Shown piece by piece: positions 8,029 to 17,835 of a stretch of 64,000 nt of DNA. Origin of the DNA: Ructibacterium gallinarum (lineage in GTDB: Bacteria; Bacillota; Clostridia; Monoglobales; Monoglobaceae). A program made the translations under genes and the position numbers. The stretch is taken from NCBI RefSeq assembly GCF_014982785.1, contig NZ_JADCKB010000005.1, positions 61,062-125,061 of the forward strand. Reading direction: 5' to 3'. The stretch's first letter is position 1. Every line of letters begins with the position of its first letter. The notes under the pieces are model-generated. The model was given only the letters and a program-made list of their open reading frames with translations, searched no databases and was not told the origin of the DNA.

Positions 8029-8708
8029 ACCTTCCGCACCGCCTTCTCCGCATTATCACGAAGTCGAGTAATTGCTTCACCCAAATCTTCCGCACCAAAC
8101 ACAGCCGAACCTGCCACCAGGACATCTGCACCGGCCGCCGCAGGAGCATTGATATTTTCATCACAAATGCCACCGTCTACTTCTATGTGTAAAACCGGAT
8201 TTTCTTTATCGGCCAACTGCCGTAATGCAGCAATTTTATCAGTCACCGCATCTATGTATTTTTGACCGCCAAACCCCGGCTCCACGCTCATCACCAAAAC
8301 AACTTCAAAATCAGCCAGAAGCCCCTTAACCGTCTCCACCTTTGTTGCGGGCTTTATAGAAACACCGGCATGAATACCCCGAGCATGGATTTGTGCCGCA
8401 AGCCCACGCAACGCTTCTCGGTCTTTCGCCGCCTCGGCATGAACCGTAATCAAATCTGCTCCTGCGTTTGCAAAAGCATCAATATATTTTTCCGGCTGAT
8501 CTAGCATAAGATGCACATCAAAATACAATTTGCTCCAAGGCCTGAGTTGTTTGACCGTCTGGGGCGAAAAACTAAAGTTAGGAACAAAATGCCCGTCCAT
8601 AATATCTATGTGCAGCCAGTCAGCACCTGCCTGCTGTGCCACACAAACCGCTTCGCCCAGCCGTGCCGTATCTGCCGCCAAAATAGACGGCGCAATTTTT
8701 ATTTTCAT
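8025..8708 (-). CDS. rpe: Ribulose-phosphate 3-epimerase
   Basis: The 227-residue TIM-barrel enzyme interconverts ribulose 5-phosphate and xylulose 5-phosphate in the pentose phosphate pathway. Conserved features include IAPSILAAD at the N-terminus, the metal and catalytic segment HIDIMDGHFVPN, the loop SVEPGFGGQ (~140-150) and VDGGI near ~175. The start at ATG 8708 is chosen over ATG 8726 because GAGGGAGA lies just before it and the family begins at this point. It starts 8 bases after rsgA and overlaps thiN. Confidence 0.95.
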   Translation of the reverse strand: MKIKIAPSILAADTARLGEAVCVAQQAGADWLHIDIMDGHFVPNFSFSPQTVKQLRPWSKLYFDVHLMLDQPEKYIDAFANAGADLITVHAEAAKDREALRGLAAQIHARGIHAGVSIKPATKVETVKGLLADFEVVLVMSVEPGFGGQKYIDAVTDKIAALRQLADKENPVLHIEVDGGICDENINAPAAAGADVLVAGSAVFGAEDLGEAITRLRDNAEKAVRKV

Positions 8709-8716
8709 ATTCTCCC

Positions 8717-9592
8717 TCATTTCCATGGCTTTGCCTCCCGGATCTCCTGCACAAGACGACAGTAGCTTTCATGCCGTTGCTGCGAAATTTTCCCTTCCCG
8801 CAGCGCTTCCAGCACACAGCATCCCTTTTCCACTGTATGGCTGCAATCTCGAAACTGGCATCCGTCTATAAATGGTGCAAATTCCCGAAATAACGCTGCA
8901 CAATCCTGAGGGTTAAGCAAGGAAAAGTCCAGTGTACCAAATCCCGGTGTATCAATAATATATCCGCCGCCGGGAAGTGCCGCCAATTCACTATGTCGTG
9001 TGGTATGCCGACCCCGATCTACTCTTCCGCTTACTGCGCCGGTTTCAAAACTTTCCTTTTCCAGCACCTGGTTGAGCAGGCTGGATTTTCCTACACCGGA
9101 ATTTCCAGCAAAAACCGTCACCTGATCCTTGAGTTTTTTCCGCAGCTGCGAAATATTCCATCCAGTTTCTGCGCTGAGACGCAGGGTGTCAAAGCCCGCT
9201 TTCTCATAAATCTCTATATAAACACTACCTTCATCTAAATCCGTTTTGTTCCAACAGATCAACGGCTGTATTTGGGCATATTCCGCAGAAGCAATCAGCT
9301 TATCAAGCAAATACAAATTGGGTGCAGGATTGGATGTAGATACAACAACTGCCATCTGGGTTACATTTGCAACCGGCGGGCGTATCAGTACATTTTTTCT
9401 TGGCTCCACTGCATCTACCGTACCAGTCATTGACTCCACATCACCCAAAACCGTCACCACATCTCCCACCAGTGGGGTAAGTCCCTCTTTTCGGAAAATG
9501 CCCCGGGCACGACATTCAAACATACCTTCGGCGGTATCTACATAGTAGAAACCGCCGATTCCTTTCGTAATTCTTCCCTGTAACTGTTTCAT
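8717..9592 (-). CDS. rsgA: Ribosome small subunit-dependent GTPase A
   Basis: The 291-residue circularly permuted GTPase assists late 30S ribosome maturation. An OB-fold (~1-65) precedes the G domain, where motif G4 (CWNKTDL, ~115-121) comes before G1 (GNSGVGKSSLLN, ~163-174), the hallmark of the family. The C-terminal zinc finger shows Cys-x4-Cys-x-His and a following Cys (CQFRDCSHTVEKGC). ATG 9592 is preferred to TTG 9604 because TGAGG lies between them. It begins 8 bases after the prkC stop, in a typical prpC-prkC-rsgA-rpe-thiN order. Confidence 0.95.
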   Translation of the reverse strand: MKQLQGRITKGIGGFYYVDTAEGMFECRARGIFRKEGLTPLVGDVVTVLGDVESMTGTVDAVEPRKNVLIRPPVANVTQMAVVVSTSNPAPNLYLLDKLIASAEYAQIQPLICWNKTDLDEGSVYIEIYEKAGFDTLRLSAETGWNISQLRKKLKDQVTVFAGNSGVGKSSLLNQVLEKESFETGAVSGRVDRGRHTTRHSELAALPGGGYIIDTPGFGTLDFSLLNPQDCAALFREFAPFIDGCQFRDCSHTVEKGCCVLEALREGKISQQRHESYCRLVQEIREAKPWK

Positions 9593-9600
9593 AAGCCGCC

Positions 9601-11472
9601 TCAATCACCAATACCCGGTGCAGTATTGGTATTTCCTCCACCAGTTCCGCTTCCGGATTCTTCACTTTCCGTTCCGCCGTTTCCAGAGCCGCTACCTCCT
9701 GTCTGCCCAGAACCGCCACTGGTTTCAGGCGTTTTGGTAGGCGCCACCGTTTTTTCTGGCCTTTGTGTTGGTCTCTCTGTCCTATCCGGAGTTTCCGTCA
9801 CGGTACTTTCCGGTTTTTTGGTTGCAGAAGGGGTATTGGTTGGCTTTGTACTTGCAGAAGCAGAAGGTTTCTCATCCTCTGAGCCCTTGCTTACATACAA
9901 CGTCACCAAACCTCCCGGCGAAACAGCTGTGCCTGCCGCCGGATCCTGTGCCATAACAGTATCTTTGGCTTCCGAATCACTGTATTTTTCAATAATGTTT
10001 ACCTGGAAACCGCTTTCTTTTAAAGCATTGCTGGCTTCCGTAATATTTTTCCCTACATAATTTTCCAAATTCACCGCTGTATTGCCCGCACTGACCACTA
10101 CATAAATAATAATATCTTCTCTTTTCTGTACTTTGGTACCGGCTTCCGGGCTCTGTTCCAAAATAGCGCCCGCGGCTTTATCACTGGGTTTTTCCGATTT
10201 TTTGACAATACTAAACGTATCCTTATACTGATGTTGTGCTTTTTCCAGATCCATATCCACCAGTTTCGGTATTTCCACTGTTTCTCCGCCTTTTAAGAAG
10301 TCCAGCCCCCCTGTCACGCCAGCAAACACAGCGCCCAAGCCCGCAACCACCAAAATCGCAGTCAAAATTGCAATCATGGTTACTCTGCGTTCTTTTTTCT
10401 TCTGTTCACGCCGGGCGCGTTTTTCATCAATTTCTCTCAGTTTTCTCTCCTCCACTGCCTGATCAACTTTCTGGGCATAATCCGCATACCCTCCAGTTTC
10501 GTTGCGGCTTTTTTTCTGATTATTTTCCGGATGATTCTTCCGGTAATGCTCAATATCATTCTCGCCAATACTGGGCATTTTCATGGTGGTGTCCATATCC
10601 TCGCCATCCTGAATGTCTGAACGCTCCTGACTTTCCATTTGGTAGTCAGGATTGATCAACACGCGGTTTAGATCCTTTAAAAATGCCTCTGCACTGGGAT
10701 AACGTACATTTTGTTCCTTGTTCATAGCCCGAAGGGTAATCTTTTCCATTGCCTCTGGAATATCCGGATTCAATTCCCTCAGCGGGGTAGGCGACTCCTG
10801 AATATGCTTAATCGCAACCGCAACCGGGCTGTCATCGTTAAACGGCAAACGTCCGGTAAGCATTTCATACAAAACCACACCCAAGGAATAAATATCTGTA
10901 CGCTCGTCCGTATATCCGCCCCGGGCCTGCTCCGGCGACAGATAATGCACGGTACCAATCGCATTGTTTCCCATGGTCATGGTAGCTTGCGTTGTAGCCC
11001 GGGCAATTCCGAAATCTGTTACCTTCAGCACCCCATCCGGTGTCATAATAATATTCTGTGGTTTAATATCTCTGTGAATGACATGATTTTTATGGGCCGC
11101 TTCCAGGCCTTCACAGATCTGTGCTGCAAAGCCTGCCGCTTCACGCCATGGGAGCCTACCTTTTTCGGCTATGTACTCCTTCAGCGTAATCCCTTCCACA
11201 TATTCCATAACGATATAATAAAGACCATTCTCAAATCCCACATCATAAATGGAAACCACATGTGGATTAGATATTCCTGCCGCCGCCTGTGCCTCTACAT
11301 TGAAACGGTGCACAAATTCTTTGTCATCCTTGAACTCTTCCTTCAGAACCTTAATTGCCACATATCGATTTAAAACATTGCACCAGGCTTTATAGACCTG
11401 AGCCATTCCGCCTTTGCCAATTTCTTCCCGAATTTCATAGCGGCCGGCCAATACTTTTCCAACTAAGTCCAT
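9601..11472 (-). CDS. prkC: PASTA-domain serine/threonine protein kinase (PrkC/Stk1)
   Basis: The 623-residue membrane kinase has a cytoplasmic kinase domain (~11-270) with glycine loop GKGGMAQVY, catalytic Lys41, HRDIKPQN (~133-140) and DFG (153-155). A basic juxtamembrane stretch, one transmembrane helix (~365-387) and two external PASTA repeats (~398-463 and ~464-530) follow. The last ~90 residues are a low-complexity Ser/Thr/Pro/Gly tail outside the cell. Such kinases sense wall fragments or lipid II and phosphorylate division and wall proteins. ATG 11472 follows AGGAGGG. The gene lies 2 bases after prpC, its expected phosphatase. The extracellular tail and only two PASTA repeats are the unusual points. 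Confidence 0.95.
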   Translation of the reverse strand: MDLVGKVLAGRYEIREEIGKGGMAQVYKAWCNVLNRYVAIKVLKEEFKDDKEFVHRFNVEAQAAAGISNPHVVSIYDVGFENGLYYIVMEYVEGITLKEYIAEKGRLPWREAAGFAAQICEGLEAAHKNHVIHRDIKPQNIIMTPDGVLKVTDFGIARATTQATMTMGNNAIGTVHYLSPEQARGGYTDERTDIYSLGVVLYEMLTGRLPFNDDSPVAVAIKHIQESPTPLRELNPDIPEAMEKITLRAMNKEQNVRYPSAEAFLKDLNRVLINPDYQMESQERSDIQDGEDMDTTMKMPSIGENDIEHYRKNHPENNQKKSRNETGGYADYAQKVDQAVEERKLREIDEKRARREQKKKERRVTMIAILTAILVVAGLGAVFAGVTGGLDFLKGGETVEIPKLVDMDLEKAQHQYKDTFSIVKKSEKPSDKAAGAILEQSPEAGTKVQKREDIIIYVVVSAGNTAVNLENYVGKNITEASNALKESGFQVNIIEKYSDSEAKDTVMAQDPAAGTAVSPGGLVTLYVSKGSEDEKPSASASTKPTNTPSATKKPESTVTETPDRTERPTQRPEKTVAPTKTPETSGGSGQTGGSGSGNGGTESEESGSGTGGGNTNTAPGIGD

Positions 11473-11474
11473 TT

Positions 11475-12227
11475 TTATCCCTCCTGTATGAATCGGATAC
11501 AAATTACCGTAACATTATCATTGCCGCCATACTTCTTTGCTGTTTCAATCAACTGTGTCACTGTATGTTCGGCATCATCACCCTGTTCTAAAATTTCTAG
11601 AATCTCTGCATCTTCCACCATGGTACTCAATCCATCGCTGCAAAGAAGCAGGCAGTCACCGGGCATACAGTCATATTCAAAAATATCCGGTTCTGTCACG
11701 GGATCGGTTCCAACTGCACGGGTAATAATATTTTTCTGTGGATGAACACGGGCTTCTTCCCGGGTGATGGATCCATTTGCTACCATCTCTTCCACCACAG
11801 AATGATCCCGCGTAATCTGCACCAAAGCATGATCACGGCAGGCATAAGCCCTGCTGTCACCTACATTGGCGATATAGGTCTCTCTTTCACAGATACAGGC
11901 CGCAACTAATGTTGCACCCATTCCCCGTTGGTTCTGATTTTCCATTGCCATATTATAAATTTTTTTATTTGCAGAATGCACAGCCTGATTCAAGCATTTT
12001 GGAAGACTAACCTCACTCTCGTGAGGTATATATTCCATTAATTCTTCCGCCACAAACTGAACTGTCCGCTGGCTGGCTACTTCGCCGGCATTGTGTCCTC
12101 CCATACCGTCAGAAAGAACACAAAACCCCGGAGCACGGTTTTGCTCAAATCCATAAACACAAAAACTATCCTCGTTTAATTCTCGTACACAGCCTACATC
12201 ACTCGCCCCGTAAACATCTAATTGCAA
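11475..12227 (-). CDS. prpC: PP2C-type Stp1/PrpC protein phosphatase
   Basis: The 250-residue phosphatase reverses PrkC phosphorylation. PP2C metal-binding motifs are visible: RELNEDSF near the start, VLSDGMGGHNAGE (~38-50), GDSRAY (~120), RDHS and GGNDNVT near the C-terminus. The frame is open to 12341, but that region overlaps the rlmN end and has no ribosome binding site. TTG 12227, eight bases after AGGAGG, gives the family N-terminus (QLDVYGASDVGCVR). Start codon TTG is therefore favoured. It sits between rlmN (19 bases) and prkC. Confidence 0.93.
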   Translation of the reverse strand: MQLDVYGASDVGCVRELNEDSFCVYGFEQNRAPGFCVLSDGMGGHNAGEVASQRTVQFVAEELMEYIPHESEVSLPKCLNQAVHSANKKIYNMAMENQNQRGMGATLVAACICERETYIANVGDSRAYACRDHALVQITRDHSVVEEMVANGSITREEARVHPQKNIITRAVGTDPVTEPDIFEYDCMPGDCLLLCSDGLSTMVEDAEILEILEQGDDAEHTVTQLIETAKKYGGNDNVTVICIRFIQEG

Positions 12228-12246
12228 GCAAAGCACCTCCTCCTGT

Positions 12247-13284
12247 TCAATGCCGCTCAGCCGCTCTGGATGCCCGCAGCTGGCCACAGGCCGCCTGAAT
12301 ATCAGACCCCATTTCGCGGCGAATAGTGGCGGGGATACCACCTGATTCCAATATTCTTTGGAACTGTTCGACAGACTGCCGGTTTCCTTGGCAAAAGCCT
12401 GTCTCCTTTACCGGATTTACCGGGATTAAATTCACATGGCACAACATTCCCGCAAGCAACTTCTTCAGTTCTTCCGCTTCCCGCGGCGTGTCATTTATAC
12501 CATGAATTAATGTATACTCAAAAGATACTCTTCTATTCGTCTTCTGTATATAATATCTGCAAGCCTTCATCAATACAGAAATGGGATATCGGCGGTTCAC
12601 TGGCATAATGGCCGAACGTTTTTCATCGTTCGGCGCGTGCAGAGACACTGATAGCGTGATCTGTAGCTGTTTTTCTGCCAAATCCTGAATCCGGTTCGCC
12701 AAACCGCAAGTAGAAAGTGCAATATGCCGCTGTCCAATATGCAGGCCCTTAGGATGGTTTACAATATCAAAAAAGCGTAGTACCTGTTCATAATTGTCCA
12801 GGGGCTCTCCAATTCCCATCATTACCACATTAGAAATTCTCTCGCCCAGATCCCTCTGTACCGCCAGGATTTGTCCCACAATTTCACCGGCAGATAAATT
12901 CCGTATTTTCCCGCCTCGGGTGGAAGCACAAAACGCGCATCCCATAGCACAACCCACCTGAGATGAGATACAAACCGAATATCCATGATGATATTTCATC
13001 AATACTGATTCAATCATATTTCCGTCTTCTAATTGTAACAGATATCTACGGGTTTCGTCAATACGTGAAACGTATTTTTCCAAAATCGTCAAATTTCCTA
13101 TAGAAAATCGTTCTGACAAAGCCAGACGAAGAGACTTTGAAAGATTCGTCATCTGTTCAAAAGAAGCAATGCCGCGGTAGAGCCAGGTAAAGATCTGTGA
13201 AGCCCGAAACTTAGGTTCTCCCAGTTCTCCGGAAACCAACGCTTCCAGCTCATCATAAGTATAGTCTTTGATATTTGTTTTCAT
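12247..13284 (-). CDS. rlmN: Dual-specificity 23S rRNA/tRNA adenine-C2 methyltransferase, radical SAM
   Basis: The product, about 345 residues, methylates A2503 of 23S rRNA and A37 of some tRNAs. The radical-SAM cluster motif CxxxCxxC is seen in GCAMGCAFCAS (~105-115), with the SAM-binding GIGEPLDNY (~155), and the catalytic C-terminal cysteine in DIQAACGQL. ATG 13284 is taken as start, with AAGGA upstream; ATG 13299 is an alternative. The coding region begins just beyond the rsmB stop, in the same operon. Confidence 0.94.
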   Translation of the reverse strand: MKTNIKDYTYDELEALVSGELGEPKFRASQIFTWLYRGIASFEQMTNLSKSLRLALSERFSIGNLTILEKYVSRIDETRRYLLQLEDGNMIESVLMKYHHGYSVCISSQVGCAMGCAFCASTRGGKIRNLSAGEIVGQILAVQRDLGERISNVVMMGIGEPLDNYEQVLRFFDIVNHPKGLHIGQRHIALSTCGLANRIQDLAEKQLQITLSVSLHAPNDEKRSAIMPVNRRYPISVLMKACRYYIQKTNRRVSFEYTLIHGINDTPREAEELKKLLAGMLCHVNLIPVNPVKETGFCQGNRQSVEQFQRILESGGIPATIRREMGSDIQAACGQLRASRAAERH

Positions 13285-13295
13285 TCCTGATTCCT

Positions 13296-14582
13296 TCATT
13301 TTTCCTGCACACATACCATTTTTGCAATATAAAATCCGCTTCCGCCTGTTTCATGTGCAAGAATTTGTTTTTCTTTATCCAACCGAAACGTCTTATTCCG
13401 ATTCAAAAAGGCTGCAACCTGTTCTTCGTTCTCTTCTTTAAGAATGGTACAGGTCGCATACTCTAAAACACCTCCAGGCTTTACATACCGGCAGGCCGTG
13501 TCCAAAATATCCGCCTGCACAGTACACAGCTCCGGAATATCCGATTCCTGTCTTTTCCATTTGATATCTGGTTTTTTATGCATCACACCAATACCGGAAC
13601 ACGGAACATCAGCAAGAACCCGGTCCGCTTTTCCCTGCCATTGCGGCATCAGATGTCTTGCATCCCAAATACTGGCTTCCACACAGGAAACACCCAGTCT
13701 CTGCATGGTTTTCTCAATCAGCTGAATTTTATGCGGATGCAGATCAAACGCCAGCACTCTGCCCCGATTATCCATTATTTCAGCTATCTGCCCTGTTTTT
13801 CCACCGGGAGCCGCACAAATATCCAAGATGGTTTCCCCCGGCTGCGGATTCAAAATCCGTACCGCCTCCATAGAACTGGTATTCTGCAGCGTATAAAGCC
13901 CCTGTGCATACGCAGGAGATCGACGTATATCAAGCGCACTTTCCGCCTTCAAACAGTTCTCACCGATTTCCCGGGTGGTTACCCCTTCCTCCAGAAGCAG
14001 TCCTATTAATCGTTTCGGCGTTGTTTTCAGCCGATTCACGCGAAGGGTCACCGGATGCGGTATGTGGCTGTCACAAAGGATCTTCTTGCAGCCTTCTTCT
14101 CCATACTGATCAAGCAATTTCCGAGTCAGCCAAAGCGGGCAGGAATACAAAACACTAAAACGCTCACTTATCTCCTCCGGATAAACAATCTGCCCTTTTT
14201 CTCTGGCAATGCTGCGCAATACCCCGTTAATATATCCTCGTGCCGCCTTATGTGCATATTTTTCCGCCAGATGCATCGATTCACTGCAGGCGGCTCGGTC
14301 TGGAATATGCTCCATTTCTGTCAGCTGGTATACACCCATTCTGAGAATCAACAACACCCACAGACTCAGCTTTTTCAATTTGATACGGGAAAACAGCTGA
14401 ATAATATAATCCAACTTCAGCTTGCTGCCTACCACGCCCATCAAAAGCGCATTAGCAAAAGCACGATCCTGCTCTGAAAGTCCTGGCGTCCTTAAAATAT
14501 CTGTCAAAACTTTGTTCGAATAAGCTCCATCCTTTTCGATCCTGTATAATCCTTTTAAAACCAGTTCTCTTGCTCCTGTCAT
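13296..14582 (-). CDS. rsmB: 16S rRNA m5C967 methyltransferase
   Basis: The 428-residue enzyme has an N-terminal NusB-like RNA-binding domain (~1-140) and a C-terminal Rossmann methyltransferase. Visible motifs are the SAM site CAAPGGKT (~251-258), DVPCSGIGVMHKKPD (~318) and the nucleophile cysteine in YATCTILKEENEE (~380). It follows AGGAGAAATGATTA and overlaps the stop of the zinc peptidase by one base (TAATG), so the two are translationally coupled. Confidence 0.95.
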   Translation of the reverse strand: MTGARELVLKGLYRIEKDGAYSNKVLTDILRTPGLSEQDRAFANALLMGVVGSKLKLDYIIQLFSRIKLKKLSLWVLLILRMGVYQLTEMEHIPDRAACSESMHLAEKYAHKAARGYINGVLRSIAREKGQIVYPEEISERFSVLYSCPLWLTRKLLDQYGEEGCKKILCDSHIPHPVTLRVNRLKTTPKRLIGLLLEEGVTTREIGENCLKAESALDIRRSPAYAQGLYTLQNTSSMEAVRILNPQPGETILDICAAPGGKTGQIAEIMDNRGRVLAFDLHPHKIQLIEKTMQRLGVSCVEASIWDARHLMPQWQGKADRVLADVPCSGIGVMHKKPDIKWKRQESDIPELCTVQADILDTACRYVKPGGVLEYATCTILKEENEEQVAAFLNRNKTFRLDKEKQILAHETGGSGFYIAKMVCVQEK

Positions 14583-15295
14583 TAATCATTTCTCCTGTTG
14601 CCAAATAACAATATCAAACGCAGAAGGCTCATAATCGAACTGACCGCAGCCGCCACATAGGTCAAAGCTGCCGCACGCAGGACAGCAGAGGCTCCACGCA
14701 TCTCTTCTTCATCCAAAAGGCACTGCCCACGCAGCGTCTGAAGCGCTCTCCTGCTGGCATTGAATTCCACCGGTAAAGTAACCAGCTGAAACAGTACAGT
14801 TGCCGAAAACAGAATAATTCCCACATCAATCAAAGACGGAAAAAAGCTTCCCAAACCGGCAAACAAAACGCCAATCAATAAAATTGGCATAGACAGCCAG
14901 TTGCAGACATTGACAAAGGGCACAATTCCATTCCGAATGCGAATCGGAGCATATCCTACCGCATGCTGCACCGCATGGCCTACTTCATGGGCCGCCACAC
15001 CGATTGCACCCACCGATTGGCTGGAATAGGTAGCCTCTGATAATCTGACTACGTTGGTTTTGGGATCAAAATGGTCGGTCAGATTGCCCGACACCCGTTC
15101 TACACGCACCTGATACAATCCATTCATGTCTAAAATTCGCCGAGCAATATCCGCACCGGTGTATCCCCTCCGGTTATACACCTGGGAATACTTCCGAAAG
15201 GTTCCATTAACATTGGCCTGCGCCCAAAGGGACAAAATAAACGCAGGAATCAATAAAATAATCGTCCAGTCAAAATAATAAAAATAATAAGGCAT
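14582..15295 (-). CDS. Zinc metallopeptidase, YugP-like membrane protein
   Basis: The 237-residue membrane protein has an N-terminal helix, a metal-binding HEVGH motif (AAHEVGHAVQH, ~102-112) and several hydrophobic helices in the C-terminal half. This is the pattern of the neutral zinc metallopeptidase family of Bacillus YugP (Zn_peptidase_2). The substrate is unknown. Placement between fmt and rsmB is a common clostridial arrangement. The start has GGAGG seven to eight bases upstream. Confidence 0.88.
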   Translation of the reverse strand: MPYYFYYFDWTIILLIPAFILSLWAQANVNGTFRKYSQVYNRRGYTGADIARRILDMNGLYQVRVERVSGNLTDHFDPKTNVVRLSEATYSSQSVGAIGVAAHEVGHAVQHAVGYAPIRIRNGIVPFVNVCNWLSMPILLIGVLFAGLGSFFPSLIDVGIILFSATVLFQLVTLPVEFNASRRALQTLRGQCLLDEEEMRGASAVLRAAALTYVAAAVSSIMSLLRLILLFGNRRND

Positions 15296-15327
15296 GGTTT
15301 TCCTCCTTGGTCATTTTATATTTTCTT

Positions 15328-16257
15328 CTATCCCAAAAAAATGCCGCACGGTATTTCATGTCCGTTCAGATAACTGACCGCAGACATCCGTTTACCGCCC
15401 TGCATTTGTAATTCGTCGATCACAACTGCTTCACCGCCGCCGCAGGCCACACAAAGCCCCCGCTTATCCGCAAAAAGCACTTGTCCCGGCTGTCCCGTCT
15501 GGGCTGTTTTGCTTGCACGGATGATTTTCATAACCGTATCCCCCAACATTGTATAGCACCCCGGCCACGGATCTGTGCCCCGAATCAAATTTAATATTTC
15601 ATCCGCCGTGCGTGTCCAGTCAATATGCCCTGTTTCCTTGGTAACCATAGGCGCATAGCTTGCCACACCGTCCTCCTGCGGCACACGAGGCGCCGTCCCA
15701 TTTTCCAAGGCTTTTAATGTTTCCACCAAAAGACTGGCTCCCATCACCGAAAGTCTTTCAAACAGCATTCCCGCAGTTTCTTCCGGCGCAATCTTCGTTT
15801 CCGCTTTAAAAATCATATCCCCGGTATCCAGTCCCTCGCCCATATACATCGTGGTAACTCCAGTCTGGGTTTCCCCGTTGATAATACTCCATTGAATCGG
15901 ACCCGCACCGCGATATTTGGGCAAAAGGGATGCATGGACATTAATACAACCCAAACGCGGAAAATCCAAAATATATTTAGGCAAAAGTTTGCCATAAGCA
16001 ACAACAACGATTACGTCAGGCTGAAAACGCAGCAATGCCGGCATCAATGCCTGTTCCCGCAGGCTCTGTGGCTGCAATACTTCAATTCCGTATTTTTCCG
16101 CACAGATCTTCACCGGCGGTGCCATCATCTTATGCCCCCGGCCTTTAGGCTTATCCGGCTGCGTCACCACAGCTTTTACTGCATATCCTTCCTGCACCAG
16201 TGCTTCTAAACAAGGCACCGCAAAATCCGGAGTCCCCATAAACAAAACATTCATCAT
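15328..16257 (-). CDS. fmt: Methionyl-tRNA formyltransferase
   Basis: The 309-residue enzyme formylates initiator Met-tRNA with 10-formyl-tetrahydrofolate. It shows the N-terminal FMGTPDFAVPCLEAL, the substrate loop QPDKPKGRG, and the signature NVHASLLPKYRGAGPIQW (~107-124), which carries the catalytic Asn and His; the C-terminal OB-like domain follows from ~205. It is the first gene of the nine-gene minus-strand operon. In many relatives priA and def precede fmt; here they are absent, and hisH/hisF lie divergently upstream. Confidence 0.95.
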   Translation of the reverse strand: MMNVLFMGTPDFAVPCLEALVQEGYAVKAVVTQPDKPKGRGHKMMAPPVKICAEKYGIEVLQPQSLREQALMPALLRFQPDVIVVVAYGKLLPKYILDFPRLGCINVHASLLPKYRGAGPIQWSIINGETQTGVTTMYMGEGLDTGDMIFKAETKIAPEETAGMLFERLSVMGASLLVETLKALENGTAPRVPQEDGVASYAPMVTKETGHIDWTRTADEILNLIRGTDPWPGCYTMLGDTVMKIIRASKTAQTGQPGQVLFADKRGLCVACGGGEAVVIDELQMQGGKRMSAVSYLNGHEIPCGIFLG

Positions 16258-16312
16258 TATATACTACACTCCATTTAAGATTGTCTTTTTTCGGCTAAAC
16301 TTTTCCTTTTAT

Positions 16313-16341
16313 ATTATACCGCACCATATATAAATTATCAA
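16313..16341 (-). promoter_or_regulatory. Promoter of the fmt-to-thiN operon
   Basis: Minus strand TTGATA (16336-16341), 17-base spacer and perfect TATAAT (16313-16318), about 55 bases before the fmt start. No comparably strong promoter was seen inside the operon. Confidence 0.7.
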
Positions 16342-16398
16342 GGTATAATTTGTGAAGAATTTATGAAATCTGTCGTTTGGAAACCACACATTTTATTA

Positions 16399-16427
16399 TT
16401 GCCAATTTTTTAAAACTGTTGTATAAT
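16399..16427 (+). promoter_or_regulatory. Promoter of hisH-hisF
   Basis: TTGCCA (16399-16404), 17-base spacer, TATAAT (16422-16427); hisH starts 30 bases further. It is back-to-back with the fmt promoter. Confidence 0.7.
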
Positions 16428-16457
16428 AAAAAAAATACATAAAAATGAGGTAACATC

Positions 16458-17084
16458 ATGATTGCAATCATTGACTACGGCGCAGGAAACTTGCGCTCTG
16501 TACAAAAAGCCTGTGAAACTGCAGGTGCTCAGGCGGTCATAACTTCCTCCCCTGAGGTAATTTTAAAGGCTGAACATGTGATTCTCCCGGGAGTTGGCGC
16601 GTTTGGCGACTGTATGCGCCGGTTAGAGGAAAACGGACTCCCTTCCATTATAGAAGAAACCATACACCACGGCACCCCTTTCCTGGGTATTTGCCTGGGT
16701 ATGCAGCTTCTTTTTGAAGAAAGCGAAGAATCACCCGGCGTCAGCGGCCTTGGAATTTTTAAAGGTAAAATTGTTAAAATTCCGCATAGAGATGGGTTTA
16801 AAATCCCGCACATGGGATGGAATTCCCTGCATTTTTGCAAACCTTGCCGGCTGTTTACAGGCCTGCCTTTCAATCCCTTTGTTTATTTTGTTCATTCCTA
16901 TTATATGCAGCCGCAGGATCCTTCTATTATTGCGGCCGATACCGAGTACTGCGGCACTCTTCCAGTGGCTCTCAATCAGGATAACGTCTTTGCCGTACAA
17001 TTTCACCCGGAAAAAAGTGGAGATGTTGGACTTAACATGCTGAAAAACTTTCTTCAGACAGGAGGTAACTGCCATGTTAGCTAA
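16458..17084 (+). CDS. hisH: Imidazole glycerol phosphate synthase, glutaminase subunit
   Basis: The 208-residue class I glutamine amidotransferase feeds ammonia to HisF in histidine synthesis. Seen are the N-terminal IIDYGAGNL, the nucleophile elbow [11 protein letters not shown] (Cys ~80), and the His/Glu of the triad in [11 protein letters not shown] (~185). GAGGTAACATC precedes ATG 16458. The gene overlaps hisF by 11 bases. No other his genes are in the window, so hisHF here are detached from the rest of the pathway genes. Confidence 0.96.
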   Translation: MIAIIDYGAGNLRSVQKACETAGAQAVITSSPEVILKAEHVILPGVGAFGDCMRRLEENGLPSIIEETIHHGTPFLGICLGMQLLFEESEESPGVSGLGIFKGKIVKIPHRDGFKIPHMGWNSLHFCKPCRLFTGLPFNPFVYFVHSYYMQPQDPSIIAADTEYCGTLPVALNQDNVFAVQFHPEKSGDVGLNMLKNFLQTGGNCHVS

Positions 17085-17835
17085 ACGTATCATTCCCTGT
17101 CTGGATGTGCACGCAGGCCGAGTCGTCAAAGGGGTAAATTTTATCAATCTGCGCGATGCAGGAGATCCGGTGGAAATTGCCCAGATGTACAACCGGGCTG
17201 GTGCAGACGAATTGGTTTTTTTGGATATTACTGCAACACATGAGGCACGTTCTACTGTAATTGATCTGGCCCGCCGGGTAGCAGAAACTGTCTTTATTCC
17301 CTTTACCATCGGCGGTGGAATCAAAACGGTAGAAGATTTTAGACTGCTGCTGAAAGAAGGTGCAGATAAAATTTCGATTAACTCATCTGCTATTAAAACA
17401 CCACGGTTGATCAGTGATGCGGCAGACCGGTTCGGCCGCCAATGCGTGGTCGTAGCCATTGATGCCAAACGCCGTCCTGACGGCAGCGGCTGGAATACCT
17501 ATGTACACGGGGGCAGAATCGATACTGGCATGGACGCTGTACAATGGGCTATGGAAGCAGACCGGCTTGGCGCCGGAGAAATTCTTTTAACCTCTATGGA
17601 CTGCGATGGCACCAAAGCCGGATATGACATTGAACTGACTCGCACCATTTCCGAAAACGTTTCCATTCCTGTGATTGCCTCTGGCGGTGCGGGAACAATG
17701 GAACACTTTCGTGATGCCTTGACCGCCGGAAAAGCAGATGCCGCTCTTGCAGCTTCTCTGTTTCACTTTCGGGAGATCGAAATTGACAACTTAAAAAATT
17801 ATCTTGCCAGACAAAACGTGCCAGTGCGCCTTTAA
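17074..17835 (+). CDS. hisF: Imidazole glycerol phosphate synthase, cyclase subunit
   Basis: The 253-residue TIM barrel closes the imidazole ring using ammonia from HisH, yielding IGP and AICAR. The start [23 protein letters not shown] carries the catalytic Asp11 (shown here as CLDV), and the second catalytic Asp is in [13 protein letters not shown] (~130). Phosphate loops GGGI and ASGGAG are intact. GGAGGTAACTGCC inside hisH gives the ribosome binding site, and the two subunits are translationally coupled. Confidence 0.97.
   Translation: MLAKRIIPCLDVHAGRVVKGVNFINLRDAGDPVEIAQMYNRAGADELVFLDITATHEARSTVIDLARRVAETVFIPFTIGGGIKTVEDFRLLLKEGADKISINSSAIKTPRLISDAADRFGRQCVVVAIDAKRRPDGSGWNTYVHGGRIDTGMDAVQWAMEADRLGAGEILLTSMDCDGTKAGYDIELTRTISENVSIPVIASGGAGTMEHFRDALTAGKADAALAASLFHFREIEIDNLKNYLARQNVPVRL

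Noticed and set aside
9626..10060. 144-codon Pro/Val-rich plus-strand frame antisense to prkC
   Set aside because: Complement of the low-complexity PASTA/linker tail; no start context.
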